A DNA stretch of 64,000 bases from Berberis thunbergii. Lineage: Eukaryota > Streptophyta > Magnoliopsida > Ranunculales > Berberidaceae. Under the pieces are notes generated by a model that saw only the letters and a list, made by a program, of their open reading frames with translations, made no database searches and was not told the DNA's origin. The stretch is taken from assembly GCA_003290165.1 (NCBI GenBank), contig QNQO01006212.1:62001-126000 (forward strand), written 5' to 3'. The translations under genes and the position numbers were made by a program. This document shows positions 62,658-64,000 of this stretch, piece after piece (the stretch's first letter is position 1; each line of letters begins with the position of its first letter).

Positions 62658-63643
62658 GTAAATTATTATTAGTTTGCACCTCTAATGTCTGCCACGTGTT
62701 AGTGTTGCGACAGAACAAGTTACATATTTGTTTGTTTACAGCATAGTTATAAGTAGCAGAGTCTACAACTGCCTTCTGTTAGTCACTAATTGATCACTAT
62801 GCCTAGGAGTCTCTTTTCTTGTGGTAAGGCCTGTAAGGGTAGACTTGCTCCTTATGAGTCTTAGAAAACTACAATAATAAAAGAACATAAATTTAGCAAA
62901 AGAAAAAGAAAAAGGTTTCCTGATCCCCCCTGATAAGTGCTTAAAAAATTGCATGTACTTTTGCCCCATTGCTTTCCCTAAAATTCATGGGCAAGCAAGC
63001 ATATAGTTTTGTTCTTATCCATTGCATAGTTTAGATGTTCAGGTTGTTGGTATTTGTGCATGGAGGAGAATTTTGGCATATCCATTCACCATCCGACATT
63101 CTCAATAACTTATACTAGTGTACTAATCCCAACTTCCTAGGTTTCATGTAGGATATTATTCTGCATTTCAGTTACCGTAAATGGTTATGCTTAACAAATC
63201 CAATTAGTTTGGTAAAGGGTTCGATTCACTATGTTATATATTGGCTGCAATAGTTGCGTTAGTTTGTATTTGCAAACATTTGGCTTGAACTATTTCAACT
63301 TACATGCAATTTGGCAGTTGTTTTTGTTTGTAATTTTGGTAATTTGTTATGTTTGATCACCTGTTTTGAAGCTTTCGAACGCTCGTGATTGTCTTTATAT
63401 TTCTTCCCTTTTTCTGACAGTATATCTGGCAGTATTTGCTATGTTTGTTTGTTGAAATGGTTGGACTCGGAGCAGCGAAGTTTGCTTGCAGGGCTTCTTA
63501 TCAGAGGTAATTGACATGCTAATCTCTTAGTTCTCTGGAGCAGGATTTATTACAGACTTTGTTTTGCAGATGGAACTATTTTAAACATATTACAAGATAT
63601 CATCTAATCTCTAGCTTTCCTCTCATCTGAACTAGGGTGGTGA
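62658..63643. other. Sequence between NPH3 and SWC2 fragments
   Basis: Mostly intron-like AT-rich sequence. A piece at about 63421-63511 lies between a CTGACAG acceptor and a GAG|GTAATT donor and is open in two frames (one reading WLDSEQRSLLAGLLIRG). I do not recognise it. Confidence 0.4.
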
Positions 63644-63873
63644 TATTCAACTCGGAATGGCAATTTTCGGGAAGAGAATGATACAAGTTACAAAGAAGAA
63701 GGAGAGGTTGTTGATGTGTTTGATAGTGACGTTGATGAAGATGTGAGTATACCGCTGTTGTGTTATGGTTGCATTTTTATGACTCAATGTATTTTATTGC
63801 TTATTTTCTATCTTTCACTATGATATCAGGAACCTGAGCCAGATGAAGGAGCAGAAAATGATGCAGATGTCAG
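63644..63873 (+). pseudogene. SWC2-like: SWR1-complex subunit 2 (SWC2/YL1) fragment
   Basis: One piece (63644-63742) reads REENDTSYKEEGEVVDVFDS followed by DVDED, then a GTGAGT donor. The next exon (63830-63873, after ATATCAG) reads EPEPDEGAENDADVR. This is the acidic N-terminal region of SWC2, the YL1-family subunit of the SWR1 remodeller that binds H2A.Z-H2B. The conserved N-terminal block of the family (PVFLDR...RGKRM) was not found upstream. The acceptor of the first exon is unclear, and a stop lies at 63641-63643. The exon after 63873 would continue shortly past the window's end or in its last bases. It is either a captured fragment or the edge of a rearranged gene. Confidence 0.72.
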
Positions 63874-64000
63874 GTTCGACTTCTTCTGTTGTACTTTATT
63901 TAGAGTTTTAACCAAGGGTGGCTATTGAGATCCTGTATGCTATTCATTTTGTCCGTGTCTGCATTTCCTTCCCTCTACATCACTGTGGTTAATGTTAAAT

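Larger units (their letters stand above)
57433..64000. mobile_element. Left end of a probable CACTA (En/Spm) transposon, extending to or beyond the window end
   Basis: The terminus CACTACACCAAAA at 57433 is the canonical CACTA end. It interrupts the Tat element's RNase H. Directly inside is the array of GCCACGG/CCGTGGC repeats expected of subterminal transposase-binding sites. I did not find the matching right end (TTTTGGTGTAGTG) in the window, so the extent is unknown and some of the sequence listed after it may be ordinary flank. No transposase (TnpD-like) was recognised. Three host-gene fragments lie downstream. Confidence 0.65.

Overview
The window is nuclear DNA from a flowering plant. 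The evidence is split, AT-rich introns with GT/AG borders, plant-type gene families (a group 3 sulfate transporter, a plant SYS1, fragments of ankyrin/ITN1-like, NPH3-domain and UDP-sugar transporter genes), and dense nesting of plant transposon superfamilies (hAT, CACTA, Ty3/gypsy of the Tat and other lineages, an L1-type LINE). The species cannot be named from the sequence. Base composition looks AT-rich by eye.

Only two host genes can be read with confidence. The first is a sulfate transporter gene on the + strand (22540-27040). Its twelve exons join cleanly into 663 codons with a complete membrane domain and C-terminal STAS domain. The second is a SYS1-type Golgi membrane protein gene on the - strand (46899 down to about 42533). 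Its two recognisable exons are separated by a 3.9-kb intron that holds two related hAT insertions. Everything else recognisable as host coding sequence is broken or partial.

Layout. 1-2.2 kb: broken gene fragments on the - strand (an ankyrin/ITN1-like C-terminus; an asparaginyl-tRNA synthetase N-terminus running into a Met/Gln/Pro-rich tail) with a small hAT element in the tail. 2.2-6.7 kb: no gene seen. 6.7-7.6 kb: a hAT element with GGGAC/GTCCC-type end repeats. 7.8-16.6 kb: a decayed, non-autonomous Tat-like LTR element, split by a 3.95-kb solo LTR that carries a TFIIB/DEAD-box helicase chimera. 16.6-22.4 kb: spacer with a second hAT, a MITE at its edge, and foldback repeats. 22.5-27.1 kb: sulfate transporter. 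27.2-31.1 kb: quiet spacer. 31.1-32.2 kb: a LINE remnant. 32.4-37.5 kb: a Ty3/gypsy element with two hAT insertions. 37.7-41.7 kb: an LTR element without recognisable gag-pol, whose 3' LTR holds a hAT that in turn holds another hAT. 42.5-46.9 kb: SYS1. 47.4-47.6 kb: a near-perfect hairpin. 50.6-57.4 kb: a third member of the first hAT family, broken by a 2-kb solo LTR and by a Tat-lineage gypsy element. 57.4 kb to the end: the left end of a probable CACTA transposon, followed by fragments of a UDP-sugar transporter, an NPH3-domain gene and SWC2.

The two genes do not form a pathway together. The dominant story is layered transposition. Many insertions are datable relative to one another because their target-site duplications (8 bp for hAT, 5 bp for LTR elements) are still readable. 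The most unusual content is transposon-associated gene capture: a TFIIB zinc-ribbon to DEAD-box helicase fusion in sense orientation to an LTR promoter, an AsnRS fusion, and several gene fragments downstream of a CACTA end. No undescribed enzymatic or defence system was found.
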